A DNA stretch of 64,000 bases from Plazaster borealis (lineage: Eukaryota; Echinodermata; Asteroidea; Forcipulatida; Labidiasteridae): NCBI GenBank assembly GCA_021014325.1, contig CM037472.1:37224234-37288233 (forward strand). Reading direction: 5' to 3'. The position numbers were made by a program, and so were the translations under genes. The first letter of the stretch is position 1, and each line of letters opens with the position of its first letter. The notes under the pieces are model-generated. The model was not told the DNA's origin. It saw nothing but the letters and a program-made list of their open reading frames with translations, and made no database searches. Positions 30,085-42,300 of this stretch are shown here, piece after piece.

Positions 30085-31134
30085 CAAGTGTGCAGAATGT
30101 TGTCAATGCAAGCTAGCTGTGGTGCGTAGTGGTGGATGTCGTTTAGCTCTCATCCTTCCTCCGTCCGTCCGTGCATCCGTGGTTTTGCTCCTTTTCCAGG
30201 AAGGTCATGAGGTGAGAACTGTTCTAAAGAAGAACTCCATATTTTTATTTCAAAATGTAACGTTTTCCCTTTCTCCGTCACTACACTGCATTCATGGAGG
30301 TAGAATTAAGATTCTACTAGTCACCTATGGTGGTCGACTCCTACGTTACGTACTGCTCAACACAATGTTATGAATGAGTGATGATGATGGGGTGATTGGT
30401 CAGTGGGAAGTGCAGCGGTGGTGGTTGGTGGGCGTATACAATGCGAATGATATATTAAAATCTATCATCATTCAAGCAATCAACTGGACTTTAAAAATAG
30501 TAAAGTCATTTGACCAGTTCGGGATCATTGACCATTCCTGAACCTACCTACCTACCTACCTACTTCAACTTTGCAATAACCAAATAATTAAATTCCTTCT
30601 CACATTTAATACCAATTTTTGTTGATACATGTGAAGAATAAGATCCAATAAACCAACAAACCCAAAATAAGGTGCCAAACATCATCGACAAATAAATTAT
30701 GGCAATTTTTCTGAAAATTTTCTGCGATATTGATCATTATTTTAAAACAAATGTTGGTTAAAAACACTGTTAAAACTTCTCACCTTTAACATTTGAATGC
30801 CAGGGCGAATAACTTTTATGTCAAATGTAAGAATATGTAAGAAATATTTCACATAAATACTGAGCAGTCGTCTTGCTGTAGAAAGTTTAGTTATTGCTTT
30901 TAAATTTAAGGTACATTACTTCAACAAATTCTTGTAGTAATATTGTTTTTTTGTGAGAAAATGAAACTTGGAGGAGGGAGTTGCGACTGTAAAGAATAGA
31001 CATTCGGGTCAATGTTGCTTTTAGACACATATAACTTTCAATTCTGTTGAGTAATGAGTATCAAGGTCTATTTACCCATAAGACAACTGAGATCAATTGT
31101 CTCTTCTTAAAAAACAAAAACAACAACAACAACA
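30085..31134. other. no gene seen; (CTAC)n at 30543-30563
   Basis: The plus-strand frame up to 30373 resembles no protein I know and has no splice support. A short tetranucleotide tract follows, then AT-rich sequence. Confidence 0.4.
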
Positions 31135-31262
31135 AAACTAAGTCTTTCAAGTCTTTTCTCATTTTGAATCTGATATTGTGGAAAAAAATTCCGGTCTAGT
31201 AAAAATTCGGAGCTACAAGCCCTGCGGTCTTGTGGATTTATCTCCAAAATTCAAGCCCTGAT
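31135..31262 (+). mobile_element. family E fragment (3' end)
   Basis: Matches the right end of 15258-15710 (cattttgaatctgat, aattcaagccctga). Confidence 0.65.
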
Positions 31263-31367
31263 GCGTTACTATTTGATGGACCATTGCATTTCCCTCATCG
31301 AGGTGTCCTGTAAGGGAAATACTGCCTTGCTCTTAAAATGATGAAGTACATGTAGCAGGCCTGGTTG

Positions 31368-31545
31368 TGTACATGTGGATCAGGTTGCGCGGTGGTTTCT
31401 TTCCCTGCCCTGCACCTCTGTGAACTCTGGTTCAAATCCCACTCAGACCGGAGCCTTGCATGTGGATTGGGTTTTCAGTCTCTACCTGACTTTGTGGGGT
31501 TTTCCTCCCACATCTCTTCTCGTTTCTGAACAATTCTTCTTCGTT
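31368..31545 (+). mobile_element. tRNA-derived SINE (family 3)
   Basis: B-box-like ggttcaaatcccactc, then gcatgtggattgggttttca gtctctacctgac, a body known from several marine-animal SINEs. A short tract rich in cgaggccaag follows at 31594-31715. Confidence 0.6.
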
Positions 31546-31715
31546 TCATATTCATCCTGTTAAAGAGGCTAATTGTCAGTGTTGTAGTCAAGTCCACGAC
31601 CTTCGAGGCCAAGGCCGAGTCCTGGGCAGTCTGGTCCTGGGTCTCCGAGGCTGAGGCCAAGACTGAGTCACAGCCTCCGAGGCCAAGGCCACAGTGTCCG
31701 AGGCCAAGACCAGTT

Positions 31716-32532
31716 GTATTATGTACTCACCCATACAAAAGTAAAAGCCTCGAGACCTCCAACACTGCTAATTGTGCTGTTGGATGTTTAATGGGAAAAT
31801 AAAATAAATGTAGAGTGTTAACTTTGACTTTATACATAACTTAAAAGGTTACACATTACAGATTATCTTTGGCAGGTCTTGGGAAAAAGATAAGTTGTGT
31901 AAATCCGTTCTGTCCGTCTTGCCAGAATTAACCGTACGACCACGTAACACTTGAGACAGGTTTTTGTCAAAATGCAACAAAATAAGGTTCTGAGGTGAAA
32001 AATCGCAAGATTTGATGCTTATGAAGAACTTTCGTTTATAAAATTTACATATTATAGCAGTGGTTAGATAAATACATACTTTAAAAAACATTTTAGAGTG
32101 GTCGGAAAATAGTGTCAAAAAGGCAGGGAGAAAACCAAGCTTTTGGTGTGCCCTAATTCCCACTATGTGAAAACTGATGTAGCTCTGAACTTTCACCCTT
32201 AGGTTAGAATGATAAAGCCAAGGGGGTTATTTGTGACGTTTGCATTTTACTCGTATTGATACCAAATGACTCGAGTGTTTGTGCATTTCCATTCCCTTCA
32301 GTGGGTTGCTTACAATGTCAATACTTCATGAGTTTTGAACACTTTTCCTTGGCCGTGCTTCATTCAAGATATAAATTGTTGTTAAAGTCACCTGGAAATA
32401 GGTTTTTTTTTCTTTTTTTACATAAGAGTATATGTATATTAACAATAAAACAATTTTTTGAGTAATTGTTTGTCACGATTTATATGTTAAAAAATAGATA
32501 AAAATTGTTTGGGAGTGACTCCGCCCATCCCT
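31716..32532. other. no gene seen
   Basis: AT-rich, with no exon or repeat I can name. Confidence 0.4.
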
Positions 32533-32675
32533 TTTTGTGACGTCAATCGAGGCAGACTTCGCCGGGATCGAACATCGACCCCCCTCGAACTTGCCTGCAT
32601 TTACGTGCGAGTAGTGAGCTTGTACGTTTCGTTTGGTTATCCCAAAAAAGGGATTTTTCGTGCAATTTTCCGGCA

Positions 32676-32880
32676 ATGCCGACCAGGTGTATTGCTGCTG
32701 GATGCAGCAAAACGACTAAAGATGGGGTCAGCTAGCATTTTTTTCCCTGCAGATCCCAAATATACATGTAGGCAGTTACGGGCATCGAAAGTCAGGCTAA
32801 CGAGGGCAAAGTGGTCCGGTCTGACGTCGTTTTCAGCGCTGCAGCGAACATGTTTCTGTTGTTCGGATCAACTTGAGCTG
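32676..32880 (+). pseudogene. decayed THAP-type zinc-finger domain
   Basis: ATG at 32676 opens MPTRCIAAGCSKTTKDGVS, then after a break FFPADPK, VRLTRAKWSG and a frame-shifted SEH. THAP domains have the order MP-x-C-x4-C, FP, a conserved W and C-x2-H. All but the shifted Cys/His part are visible. The frame breaks at least twice (an in-frame TAG after GVS, and a small deletion near 32840), so it is not functional. Known: THAP domains occur in P-element-type transposases and cellular factors. Confidence 0.75.
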
Positions 32881-33059
32881 TATGCCGCGCCACGGCACGC
32901 CGATCCGATTTGTCATCACGGGGCCGCTAAAATACCTCATATTATCCGTGTTCTCAATATGACCTTGCTCGTATCTTCCGTTTTTTAAGACATAGAAACG
33001 CGCATGGGACAGTTCGGGACCGATGAAAAAACTTGTATAAACGTCGACTGTACACTGTC

Positions 33060-33370
33060 CTAGGATTGCATTTTTTGCAGTAGCAGCAGCAGAATTATGG
33101 AATAGTCTTCCCGACAACATAAAGCAAGCAGAAACAGTCAATTCATTTAAGACAATGCTCAAAACACATTTATTTTTTCAGTAGCCTTCAGTATTTTTCT
33201 TGCTGTATTAACTAAATTTTCCTTCTTGTACTTACTTATCCCTATATAAATATAACTTCTTTTTTTTCTTTTTCTTTTTCATCTTAACTTAGGAGGGTTA
33301 AAGCGCATAGAGACTTCTCTGTGAATGTGATATGCGCTATACAAGAATGGTTCATTATTATTATTATTGG
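33060..33370 (+). mobile_element. LINE 3' end, plus strand
   Basis: Encodes AVAAAELWNSLPDNIKQ and NSFKTMLKTHLFFQ then a stop; the 3' UTR ends gcgctatacaagaatggttc and (ATT)n at 33351-33368. Inserted in the THAP-bearing remnant. Confidence 0.85.
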
Positions 33371-33775
33371 GTGACGTCCGAATACGAAAACGCATCATAC
33401 TGATCAGGTACCCAGACATAATGTACAGGGCCAGACTACACATTTTCTCTTCAAATATCCCGCGCCTCGATTGACGTCACGAACAGCGCCATGTAAACAG
33501 GGGCCTATTTTTAAATTTGTAATTAAAATAAAAACACAATTTTTTAACCTTAGTTAATTGTTTATTCACATTCCACCCATAAAAATGTATATATTAACGA
33601 CAAAAGCTTTATTTTGACAAAATACCACTGCCAGGTGCCTTTAAAGGTGTAACATGAAGGTGTAACATGTGAATGGTGTAACATAAAAACAAAAATGCTA
33701 AAACATCTGAACAGGTGGTATGTTTTACCGAAGTGTTGATTTTATGTAAAATTTTGGATTATGTGTTGTTTGTTT

Positions 33776-33962
33776 GTTTGTTTGTTTAGATGATCTTTAC
33801 CCTCAAGGGAACTCGGCAAACTCCCACAAGGGGATATAAACACCACGCTGGCAACAGCCAATCTCTCTCTCTTTATGAATTGCACAAATCAAGAAATTGT
33901 GCTTCAGTAACTAGACGACAATACTTATTCTAGTCATTGTGAAATCAGCGGTTAGCTTGTTG
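33776..33962 (-). repeat. interspersed repeat family K, uninterrupted copy
   Basis: Contains gatgatcttta, aactcggcaaactcccacaa and ggcaacagccaatctctctc. The same sequence in the other orientation at 49912-50478 is split by a family A MITE. Confidence 0.75.
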
Positions 33963-34111
33963 ACTTGAAAAGTTTCACATAATAGGTAATTTCAAATCAA
34001 AAAATGAACCCCTGAAATAAAAAGAGTTGTACAATCAGGATTAGAACCTCCTACCATGCAAACAATTAAATACAAAAAGAACTAGAAATTCAGTTTTTGT
34101 GACATCACAAA

Positions 34112-35180
34112 AACAGGGTGTTCGGTAGTCATGTCGAAATTAGCATAGCTGGTGAAAAGTATGTAGCAATAATAATTCTCCAGATATGGATTTTTTAAAA
34201 TATTAAACGTTGATTAAATGTTGTGACGTCATCGATGACGTCATCATCCCGAAAAAATGTGGGTGTCATCTACACACTAAGATCTAAGTACATGGTAAAT
34301 TTCAAGACTGCGACCTTCTTAGTTAATGAGATATGAACTTTTGAATTATGAAATTTGAACTTCCGTTTTCAACCGGAAGTAAAGGTCATATAGGGTCACA
34401 CTTTGTACGTGAATTGTAGAGGACGGCAAGAGCTTTTTTATGGTGCAAAAATCTTACATAAAGCAATTATTGTTCTTTAAATATGTGTTTTTTAAATACT
34501 AAACGTTGATTTATTGTTATGACGTCATCGATGACATCATCAAACCGAAATTCACACATTTATATTTAAACACAAAGATCTAAATACTTAGTAAGTTTTA
34601 AGTCTCAAACATTTATAGTTCATGAGATATGACGAGTTTTCTTTATGTAGGAAAATTCAACTTCCGGTTTTGACCGGAAGTAAAGGTCATATGGGATCAC
34701 ACCTAATGAAAGATTTGTAGAACTGTTCGAGGGCCTTCAGATGATATAATGATTAAAGGTGTAGCATCTTTTGTTTATAAGATATAACATTTCCCCCAAA
34801 AAAACCTTCAACGTCCGGTTTCGACCGGAAGTAAAGGTCACATGGGGTCACATTTCGTGTAAGAGTTGTAAAAGGAATGTTGAACTTTCATATGAAGCAT
34901 CGTATTTATCATTTATGGTTCTCTAGATATGACGATTTACAATATTTCTCGCTATTTTTCATTTTTGATGTTATGACGTCATCGATGACGTCATCATCCC
35001 GAAAATGTTTCTGTTTCGTCTATACACCAAGGTCTAAGTACATGACAAGTTTCAAGTCTCTACGAGTTATACTTTTTCGGAAATCCTGCCGAGAAAGTAC
35101 GGTGGGAAGAAGAAGACACGGACAAAAAAAACCCAGTACAATAACAATAGGTTTTCGGCAGTTAGCCGAACACCTAATTA
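34112..35180. mobile_element. non-autonomous DNA element with CRE-like palindromes and GGTGTTCGG ends
   Basis: The left end gggtgttcggtagtc mirrors the right end ggcagttagccgaacacct. The palindrome tgacgtcatcgatgacgtca (or a one-base variant) occurs near 34223, 34520 and 34974. The block gaccggaagtaaaggtca follows each of the first two and recurs at 34823. The interior is thus about three diverged units. Confidence 0.7.
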
Positions 35181-35244
35181 AGCAAAATTCTTTAAAAGCA
35201 AAACTGATGCAAGTCTTCCGTTAACAATCAAATCCGATAGAAAT

Positions 35245-35435
35245 TTAATTTATTAAAATCGTTGCAGTACCCACTGCTAAAATGTAGGATTCTAACTGCC
35301 TCTAGCTACTTGGCAAGCAGTGAGGCATCTGCTCTATGGCAAAGTTTGTGGGTTTGAATCCCTCTCGAGTAATGCCTGTGGATTTTTTTCTTCACAGGAC
35401 TTGGGAAAGTACTGAGTGTAGTGTTTACTAGATAG
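35245..35435 (+). mobile_element. tRNA-derived SINE (family 2), plus strand
   Basis: ggcatctgctctatggcaaa and gtgggtttgaatccc (B box) then a poly-T/tcacaggacttgggaaagta tail. Confidence 0.7.
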
Positions 35436-35461
35436 AGTGCAGAAGCGTATTGTTTTGTTGT

Positions 35462-35768
35462 TGGTGAAGGGTTGGAATCAACGTTACATCCTCTTTCCCA
35501 ATGTAGGTCTGTAGCCAGCCTCTGTCTTTTCCACAGATATTTTCATGGTAAATGTGCCACCAGTGTGTCCGACGTGAAACCAGGCTTTCTGCCTCTTCTC
35601 ACCCATACACTCTTGCTTTGCTGTGATGGAGAACAAAGAGCCATTCCAACAGCTTTATTCCATGTACTGCATCTCTTTGGAACTCCTTGTCTGGTGCATG
35701 TTTCCCTCCATCTTACAATAGACTGTTTTATGAGGAATATTAATTCCTACCTTCAAAAATAAAATAAA
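35462..35768 (+). mobile_element. LINE reverse-transcriptase C-terminus relic
   Basis: PLSQCRSVASLCLFHRYFHG in one frame and FIPCTASLWNSLSGACFPPS in another match the end of Jockey/I-group-like LINE ORFs. Frameshifted, non-functional. Confidence 0.75.
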
Positions 35769-36374
35769 AAACACACAGGGTATTTTAGATTCAGTGTCTA
35801 ACTGTTTTTACCTTACACTATATTTGGTTAAATTGTTAATCTATACTGTCCATAACTTTACCTTACTCTCTGATATACTGTAAAGACATCCATTGAAATG
35901 ATCAAGGTTGATGAACAAATAGGTGCTGTACAATGAACAACGTATTTTTATATTCACCCACTGACCATAAAAATCAATTGGCCAAAACTCATAGGTCGGG
36001 GCCATGGCTTGAATGTAGCATAGCTGTGTACAAGGCCAAGGTATTATTCAGCTCCTTGTTCAGATCGGATGGACTACATGACATTGCACATTACACGTCT
36101 GTCAGTCTGGAAAACTTGTATATTTGTTAAATACACAAACAAATTGGGTTGTGATCAAAAGATTGGTCGGACTAACTGGGGTATGGATTTGACTTGACCC
36201 TGTACAGAGGCCAATTTTATAGAGATGTTTTTAAAAGCAGTTAGGAAATAAATCTGCTAGTTGGGGAAAATAACAAGGGGCCAATTTCATAGCGCTGCTT
36301 AACGGTAAGCAAATTTTGGTGCTAACTAGTGAGGCATATATATGTCAGTGAGGCATATATGCGTCACGGCGCAA
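35769..36374. other. no gene seen; half foldback at 36211-36330
   Basis: Two fragments of the GGGCCCAATTTC family occur at the right. Otherwise featureless. Confidence 0.4.
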
Positions 36375-36703
36375 GAAGCCCAATTCCTCGCTTTGTGGAT
36401 GCTACAACCACGCACGTTTATTACTTGGTTGGGTTCCTCCATGGTGAAAGGGGGGAGTGTTCATCACCCTCACCCTCCCCCACCCTTCCCTCACCCACAA
36501 TTGTCAATCCTAACCCTAACCCTACCCCTAACCCTAACCCTATCCCCTAACCCTCACCCAACCCCTCGCCCTCACCCCCTCCTCGCCCTCACCCCCTCCT
36601 CCCCCTACCAGTCACCCTCACCGTCTCATGGTTGTGGCTTCATACGTATGAAGCCACACAACCACGGCATAGATGTGCGTGGTTGTGGCAGGAATTGGGC
36701 TTC
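36375..36703. repeat. inverted repeat holding a telomere-like (CCCTAA)n tract
   Basis: gaagcccaattcct...acaaccacgcac (36375-36415) is mirrored at 36675-36703. Between them 36505-36555 reads taaccctaaccctacccc with several CCCTAA units, then C-rich low complexity. A perfect hairpin (gtggcttcatacg and its complement) sits at 36632-36658. Confidence 0.8.
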
Positions 36704-37648
36704 ATACGTCGGTTCGTATATATCTCAAATCAGTGGGACTGAACTAAGGCTGGAAGATAAAATAGTCTGGCACCCTTTGGTGTTGACAAAGATTGCAGCA
36801 GAGGTCTGTACACTTTTACTTGCAGGTAAGATTTGAAACTTTGCATGGTGGGAATACGATATGGAAAGGTTTGCGGTGACACCATGTACATGTAATAATC
36901 TCTCTATGTGAGTTGGGGGGTGGTTCTGAAAAGAACCGTTGGTTTCAACTCTTTACTTGCAGGTTGATTATTTCTTGATAATACACTTTCATACAATTAT
37001 ACACATCCATTCATTGTCGGTTTCAAAATTGAATCTTTTTGCTTCATTGTATGTATCCCATAGAAAATATTAAATTGATGGTTTGATGGATTTAGCACTC
37101 AAATACCTGCAATTTAAGTAGAATTTAACTAAAAGCAACCACCTTCAAGAAAAAAAGGCCTTATGAAAGTGGAAGAAAAAAATCAACTTCCTTTTTTCTG
37201 CTGGGTACTCCTGTACTGTGTCTTTGTTTATGCAGGAAGTTCATAATGGAAGCATAATGTACACAGTACCTAATGATAGACTTATTGTACACAATCATAC
37301 CAATGACTTTATTTACAGGATTCAGAAAGATTCCGTCTCTCATGCTATTTGTTTTGGGTGTCGAGATGAGATCTCGCTGTCATTTATCACTATTTGACAT
37401 ATTTTTATGAATCATTTTCCTGTCCCAATTTCCTTGTTATGATTCACACGTCCCATAACTGGAGTGTTTCCCTTTTTTTTTTTATCCAACTGTACACACT
37501 GTCCAAAACCACGTTTGATTTAATATTTCTGCGACCAAAAATTGACAACCACGAGTACCTTGGCAATGTTGGGTACGTGTTTATCGAGAAATGAGGAAGT
37601 TCCATTTTTGGTTTTACATGAACCGGCTGTGGGCTGAAATTCCAACCT
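36704..37648. other. no gene seen
   Basis: A consensus-like donor (GCAG-GTAAGA) near 36826 has no supporting homology upstream. AT-rich beyond. Confidence 0.4.
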
Positions 37649-37842
37649 GGGCCCAATTTCATAGAGCTGCTTAAGCAGAAAATATTGCTTAACAGATTTA
37701 TGCTAAGCAAAAATAAGCGGGATACCAGTCACAGATTGTGTATGTGAGATGGGATGTAGGCTGGTAACCCTATTCTGCTAAGCAGAAATGTTTTTTGCTT
37801 TGCTACTTTTTGCGCTTAAGCAGCTCTATGAAATTGATCCCT
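37649..37842. mobile_element. foldback element (GGGCCCAATTTC family)
   Basis: gggcccaatttcatagagct at the left, agctctatgaaattgatccc at the right. Confidence 0.85.
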
Positions 37843-38064
37843 GGTGGTAGTTTTGAATCATGCATGTGCACCATTTTACTGACGTATCAAGTGTCATGCA
37901 ATATTTTGGGTGAAATTTAGAGCAGTCCCTTGATCACCCCCACTGCATTATAATAAATAATAATAAGAATAGTGGCTTTTTATTTAGTGCTCAAATCCGT
38001 CACTCAGTGACGCTCATGGCGCTCCAACAAACTATTTTCCTTAATAAATTAGATTGTAACAAAG

Positions 38065-38208
38065 GGTGAAAGTTTACTCAAAACAAATATTAGCATAAAA
38101 ACTTACTTGGTAACAAGCAACGGAGAGCTGTTGATAGCATAAAACATTGTGAGAAACGACTCCCTCTGAAGTAACGTAGATTTTGAGAAAGAGGTAATTT
38201 GCTCATTT
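38065..38208 (-). mobile_element. MITE family A fragment
   Basis: The 3'-half sequence only (caaatattagcataaaaact to aaagaggtaatttgctca). Confidence 0.75.
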
Positions 38209-39032
38209 ACTACAGTGCTGGTTAATTTTAGTTTGACAGACATGTGGTATAGTTGTGGTCATTTTCGGAAAGTACCGTCAATTATTTCCGTCAGAAAGCT
38301 TTTATTTCTTCTTTTTTCAAACAATTGTTGTTTTTGTAATTTGATGCTAGTATTTAGAACAAATGAGTTGCGGTAATAATAAACAGTGTTGATGTTATGA
38401 AATTTCATCAAAGAAGGGTTTTGAACTGAGTGTTCAAAAATGACTACAATATATTTTTAGGAAATAAAATATCTCAGTAACTGATTTAATTTGTGGAAAA
38501 GTGGAAAATGTAGGGTCATGTAAGTTAATTTAACAACAAATAAATTTCATACGACAAAATTGACAACATAAACCAACACCTTGGATTTTAGATTTGATAA
38601 CTTTTTCTTGAGTTTCTCAATTGGCCTGAAATGTTGAAACCATTCGCTTGAAGCAAGCGTGCAAACATTTTATTTATAAGTTTAAAACTGTTGCTGACTT
38701 AGTGGTCAATCACTTCTCATCTGAATGAACAGTAAATAAGGAAAAGTTATAAATAAAATCTCAACATTGCTTCGAGCAGATGGCATTTGAAAAAGTACAA
38801 ATTTCTTGTACTTTTGTTTGTTACTGTACCTACACGCTATTACACATGTGTCTTTTTTCTTTATCCTTTTCTTCCTTTCTGTACATTTTAAAATGTGTTA
38901 TAAAATGCACTTTTGATCATTTTTATGTAACGGGCGCAATATAAATCTTTATTTATGATTATGATTATTATTACACACAAATTACTAGATAGGCCTTCTG
39001 GGCATATAAAAGACAAAATTGTGCAACTTTTT
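38209..39032. other. no gene seen
   Basis: AT-rich, featureless. Confidence 0.4.
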
Positions 39033-39166
39033 TGGAGGCAATATCTCAAAAACGCTACCACCTTTTGAAATGAAATTTTCACAGGTTAGTTTTATGGTAT
39101 ATATCTACAACTATATAGGATTGAAACAAACAGTGGGTTCCAACTACCAAACGTATACAATCCCTT
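39033..39166 (+). mobile_element. MITE family B fragment (3' end)
   Basis: ggcaatatctcaaaaacgct to aacgtatacaatccctta. Confidence 0.75.
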
Positions 39167-39675
39167 ACGGGTATTATAATTATTTATTCGGCCATTTTTC
39201 AAAGCAGATATATACAATATAAAAGAGTCAACAGGACACAACAAATATGCAAAGTAAATAGAATGTAAATAAAAATGGGAATACATCAAAAAAAAACAAG
39301 AATGGCCCACATCAAGTTGGTCAGGATTTTAACAAAAGTGCACTCAAACACTGTGACTCAAATGTCTGCCAATCCAATTTAAAAAATTATTTTGGGGTTT
39401 GATGAAAACATTGTGTCCGAAACTGTAGTTTTGCATTTCTGATGATGCGTAGAGTCTGTAAACCTCATGAATGGTAACATCTGGGAAGTTCAGGGTCTAG
39501 AATTAGGGGAAACCCAGGCCAGCAAGCCATTTTCAGGAAATTTTACATTTTGGCAAATCTCATCCCTGGTCAATGGGTCTGATTCCATTTAAAACAAACA
39601 TGCATTTCACACCAGCTAAATCTGTCTTAGATTATACGTAGAAATTTCTGTGAGTGCTATAAAGCCAACAAGATA

Positions 39676-40116
39676 ACGGGCCGTTCACAATAATCAACAT
39701 TTTCACAAGCGTACAAACCTTGTGCTATGAGGGAGTGGGGTTAATGCCCGCTATACGCTTTGGTTTTCTGAATTTTTTTTTTTGAACTATAAAAAACAGA
39801 GCTTCATGGCCCAACGCAGTTTTGTATTTTACATTTTTTACCTTTTGAAATTCAGATAAGCCGCATCTTGTACGCAGGAAATTACGGTTATGTGTTAAGA
39901 CATGTACATTCTTTATATATTTATTATAGGCCTATCTGTGCTCGTCATAAACAGGGTTTGCATGTAATTCACAGTACAAGTATCTCTATGTAGAATAGTG
40001 TGGAAAAAAAAAATCATTTTTCTTCGTACACTTTTAGGGGGAGGGAGGGGGTTTTGAAAAAGTGTACGGTTTTCTACGCCTGTGAAAATGTTGATAACCG
40101 TGAACGTCCCCTAAGG
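39676..40116. mobile_element. MITE family F, copy 1
   Basis: ggccgttcacaataatcaac atttt and, at the right, gaaaatgttgataaccgtga acgtccc are inverted ends of about 35 bp. A second copy is at 48686-49133. Confidence 0.8.
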
Positions 40117-40315
40117 GCTGTTAAGGGAAGAACTAATCATAATCATTTTTTCATGTTTTGTTGATTGTTCTAATGTTTCTTTTTTTACAGGGATTGCTCT
40201 TTTAGATCCATTGAATTGGTTCACTTCTGGGCAATCCCTCGGCTGCTGTTTGTTTTTTTGTATTTCCGCATATTTCTCTGCTTTTCGTAATTCTTGGTCT
40301 GATTATTATTCTAAG

Positions 40316-40533
40316 GCCCGTGTCACACGAGGCAATTTACAGGCAACCAGTTCCAGGCAATCTCCATGAAGAAAAGGCATTCACATTTGAATGTTTACAT
40401 ATTTTTCTTGGGGATCGTAAGAAAGACACTGTTTGAAAAATTACTCATGTGCCACCAAAGTGCTCCTGTAGCAAGCACTGCAGTTGGTTGCCTCCAAGTT
40501 GCCTGTAAAAGTTGCCTCGTGTGACAGGGCCCC
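40316..40533. mobile_element. MITE with GTGTCACACGAGGCAA ends
   Basis: The left end ggcccgtgtcacacgaggca a and the right end ttgcctcgtgtgacagggcc are inverted. Non-coding interior. Confidence 0.8.
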
Positions 40534-41319
40534 AAGTTCTTCTGTAATGGTTTAGATGAATGAATACATGTAGATATTAAAAATATAATTAAATAAATAA
40601 CGGAAGCCAAATTTCTTTTGCTGTTTTGTCAATAATGTCCGATAATAAGTTCAATGCATTTTGTGAATGTTGTAGTCGAAGGATTGAATGAAATGAGCTC
40701 TCAGTTAGTCTCCCCCCCCCAGGCATTGTGTGTTTACAAATTATATCTGTTGATTCGGTTGACATTTTAAACATTGTGCACTTGTGTACGCCTTGTGCTT
40801 GTAGTTGTACTAACCGTTTTTAAATCCATGATTATGCTTGACATGGGATCAGGGTGTTGAGTTACCACTATGGTGTTGGGTTTAGTTAAAGTGAGAACAA
40901 CTTTAAGTATATCATCACTCAAGGGAGTTACATGTAGGGTTGTAAATAATCTTGAAGAATCCATACAGGGTTTTATCTATTCATAAAAAACAAAATGTTA
41001 TGTTGGCGTATCGGGCCAGAAAAAATAGGATAGGTAGGCCGGGATTTTTTATTTTTTTTATTTCCACAACAGTTAAACGAAACTTGTGAATTCCAGTTAA
41101 TTGTTTAACTGTTTCTACCGTTCCAATCAAAACTCAATTGTTTGAAAACAGTGAAAACATTTAAGGATTTCTTTCTTCACTTTTTTCTCATGACTTCAAT
41201 GACCAATTGAGCTTAAACTTTTACAGGTTTGTTATTTCATGTATATGTTGGGTCACATCAAGTGTGGATACTGGTCTTTGACAATTACCAATGTGACACA
41301 TGTGCTTTAAAAGCGTGTC

Positions 41320-41575
41320 ATGACACTTGTGCTCTTGAGCAAGGCACTTAACCATAATTGCTTCGTAAAAAGTTGGGAAGGTAGTGCCTTCTGCTCTACC
41401 TGCCAGGCTCCTAGTTGATGATACCCATGCCTACAACCTTACGACTCCTTAGGAGTAGGTGGCAACGTGCCCCTGGTGGCAGTTGATTTGGTTCGATAGC
41501 CCAAATCGGTTAAGTTAAGCCCTCACCTTGAAGAGGCCGTCCAGCCTTGTGATGTAAGGCGATCTCTCTTTAAAA
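41320..41575 (+). mobile_element. SINE-like repeat (diverged)
   Basis: gacacttgtgctcttgagca aggcacttaaccat resembles SINE family 1 downstream of its tRNA head. It ends in a poly-A/AT tract at 41572-41605. Confidence 0.5.
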
Positions 41576-41714
41576 AAAAAATATATTAATAAATAAATAA
41601 AATAAAAAGAGGAAAGTCTTACTGTATCAAAGCACAGAGGAAGACAACTCAAGAAAAGTACAATTAGAATAAATGAATGAATGAAAACATGAGGAAAGCA
41701 GAAAGAGGTTGATT

Positions 41715-41900
41715 TGATGATTGAGACTCAAGCTCTGGTGTTTCTGATCAGCAGAGTGTGGGTTCAATTCCCGGTCTTGACACTTGTGTCCTTAAAGCAA
41801 GACACTTAAAACCATTATTGCCTCGTCCTTTGGATGGGACGTATTAGCAGTTGATCCTGTGTGTTGTGTAATAACACACGTAAGAAGTTTGCCCTGGTGT
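41715..41900 (+). mobile_element. tRNA-derived SINE (family 1), plus strand
   Basis: ctctggtgtttctgatcagc agagtgtgggttcaattccc (B box) and gtgtccttaaagcaagac. Truncated. Confidence 0.75.
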
Positions 41901-42139
41901 TTCTAGCAGTGGCTGCATTTGCATGCAAGACCTCTCTGTCTCCATTACTACATGTACCTGCATGTGGTTACCATGGAGATTGGTGCACATCTTGTATACA
42001 TTTGCATTGATTAGTGCATGTAGCTTGGGTGATGAATACAATAAGGCTTCCATGCGTGACGCTCTGGCATGGACATCACTACAATGAATCGTGCTTCAAG
42101 AGTTACGTGGCGACTAAAAGGGTGCCATTAAGAAAACAT

Positions 42140-42300
42140 TTTAATGATCACTGTGATTGGCTAATGAGAAGGAGAGAGTGAAAGACTGTACTATACTTAA
42201 GACGGCACATTTGAGACTGTATACTGTCACCGCACTGCAGCCACTGTAACACTTCAATTCAACACTCATAAAAAGGCAAACATTTAATCGTATGGGACGT
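42140..42300 (+). promoter_or_regulatory. possible promoter region of the nuclear receptor gene
   Basis: A unique stretch upstream of exon 1 holds an inverted CCAAT box (gattggctaatgag, about 42152) and a TATA-like cataaaaagg near 42269. No repeat covers it. Weak, position-based evidence. Confidence 0.3.

Larger units (their letters stand above)
32537..33480. mobile_element. remnant element with GTGACGTCAATCGAGG ends, holding a THAP relic and a LINE tail
   Basis: The 16-bp words gtgacgtcaatcgagg (32537-32552) and its perfect complement (33465-33480) bound the region. Inside are the THAP fragment and a LINE 3' end (33060-33365). The inverted ends plus THAP suggest a decayed P-element-like transposon. 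Boundaries are tentative. Confidence 0.55.

Noticed and set aside
30008..30373. A 121-residue plus-strand frame
   Set aside because: It begins inside the inverted end of a TIR element and shows no known domain or splice signals.
36505..36555. A chromosome end
   Set aside because: The telomere-like tract is short, interstitial and bounded by inverted arms, with ordinary sequence on both sides.
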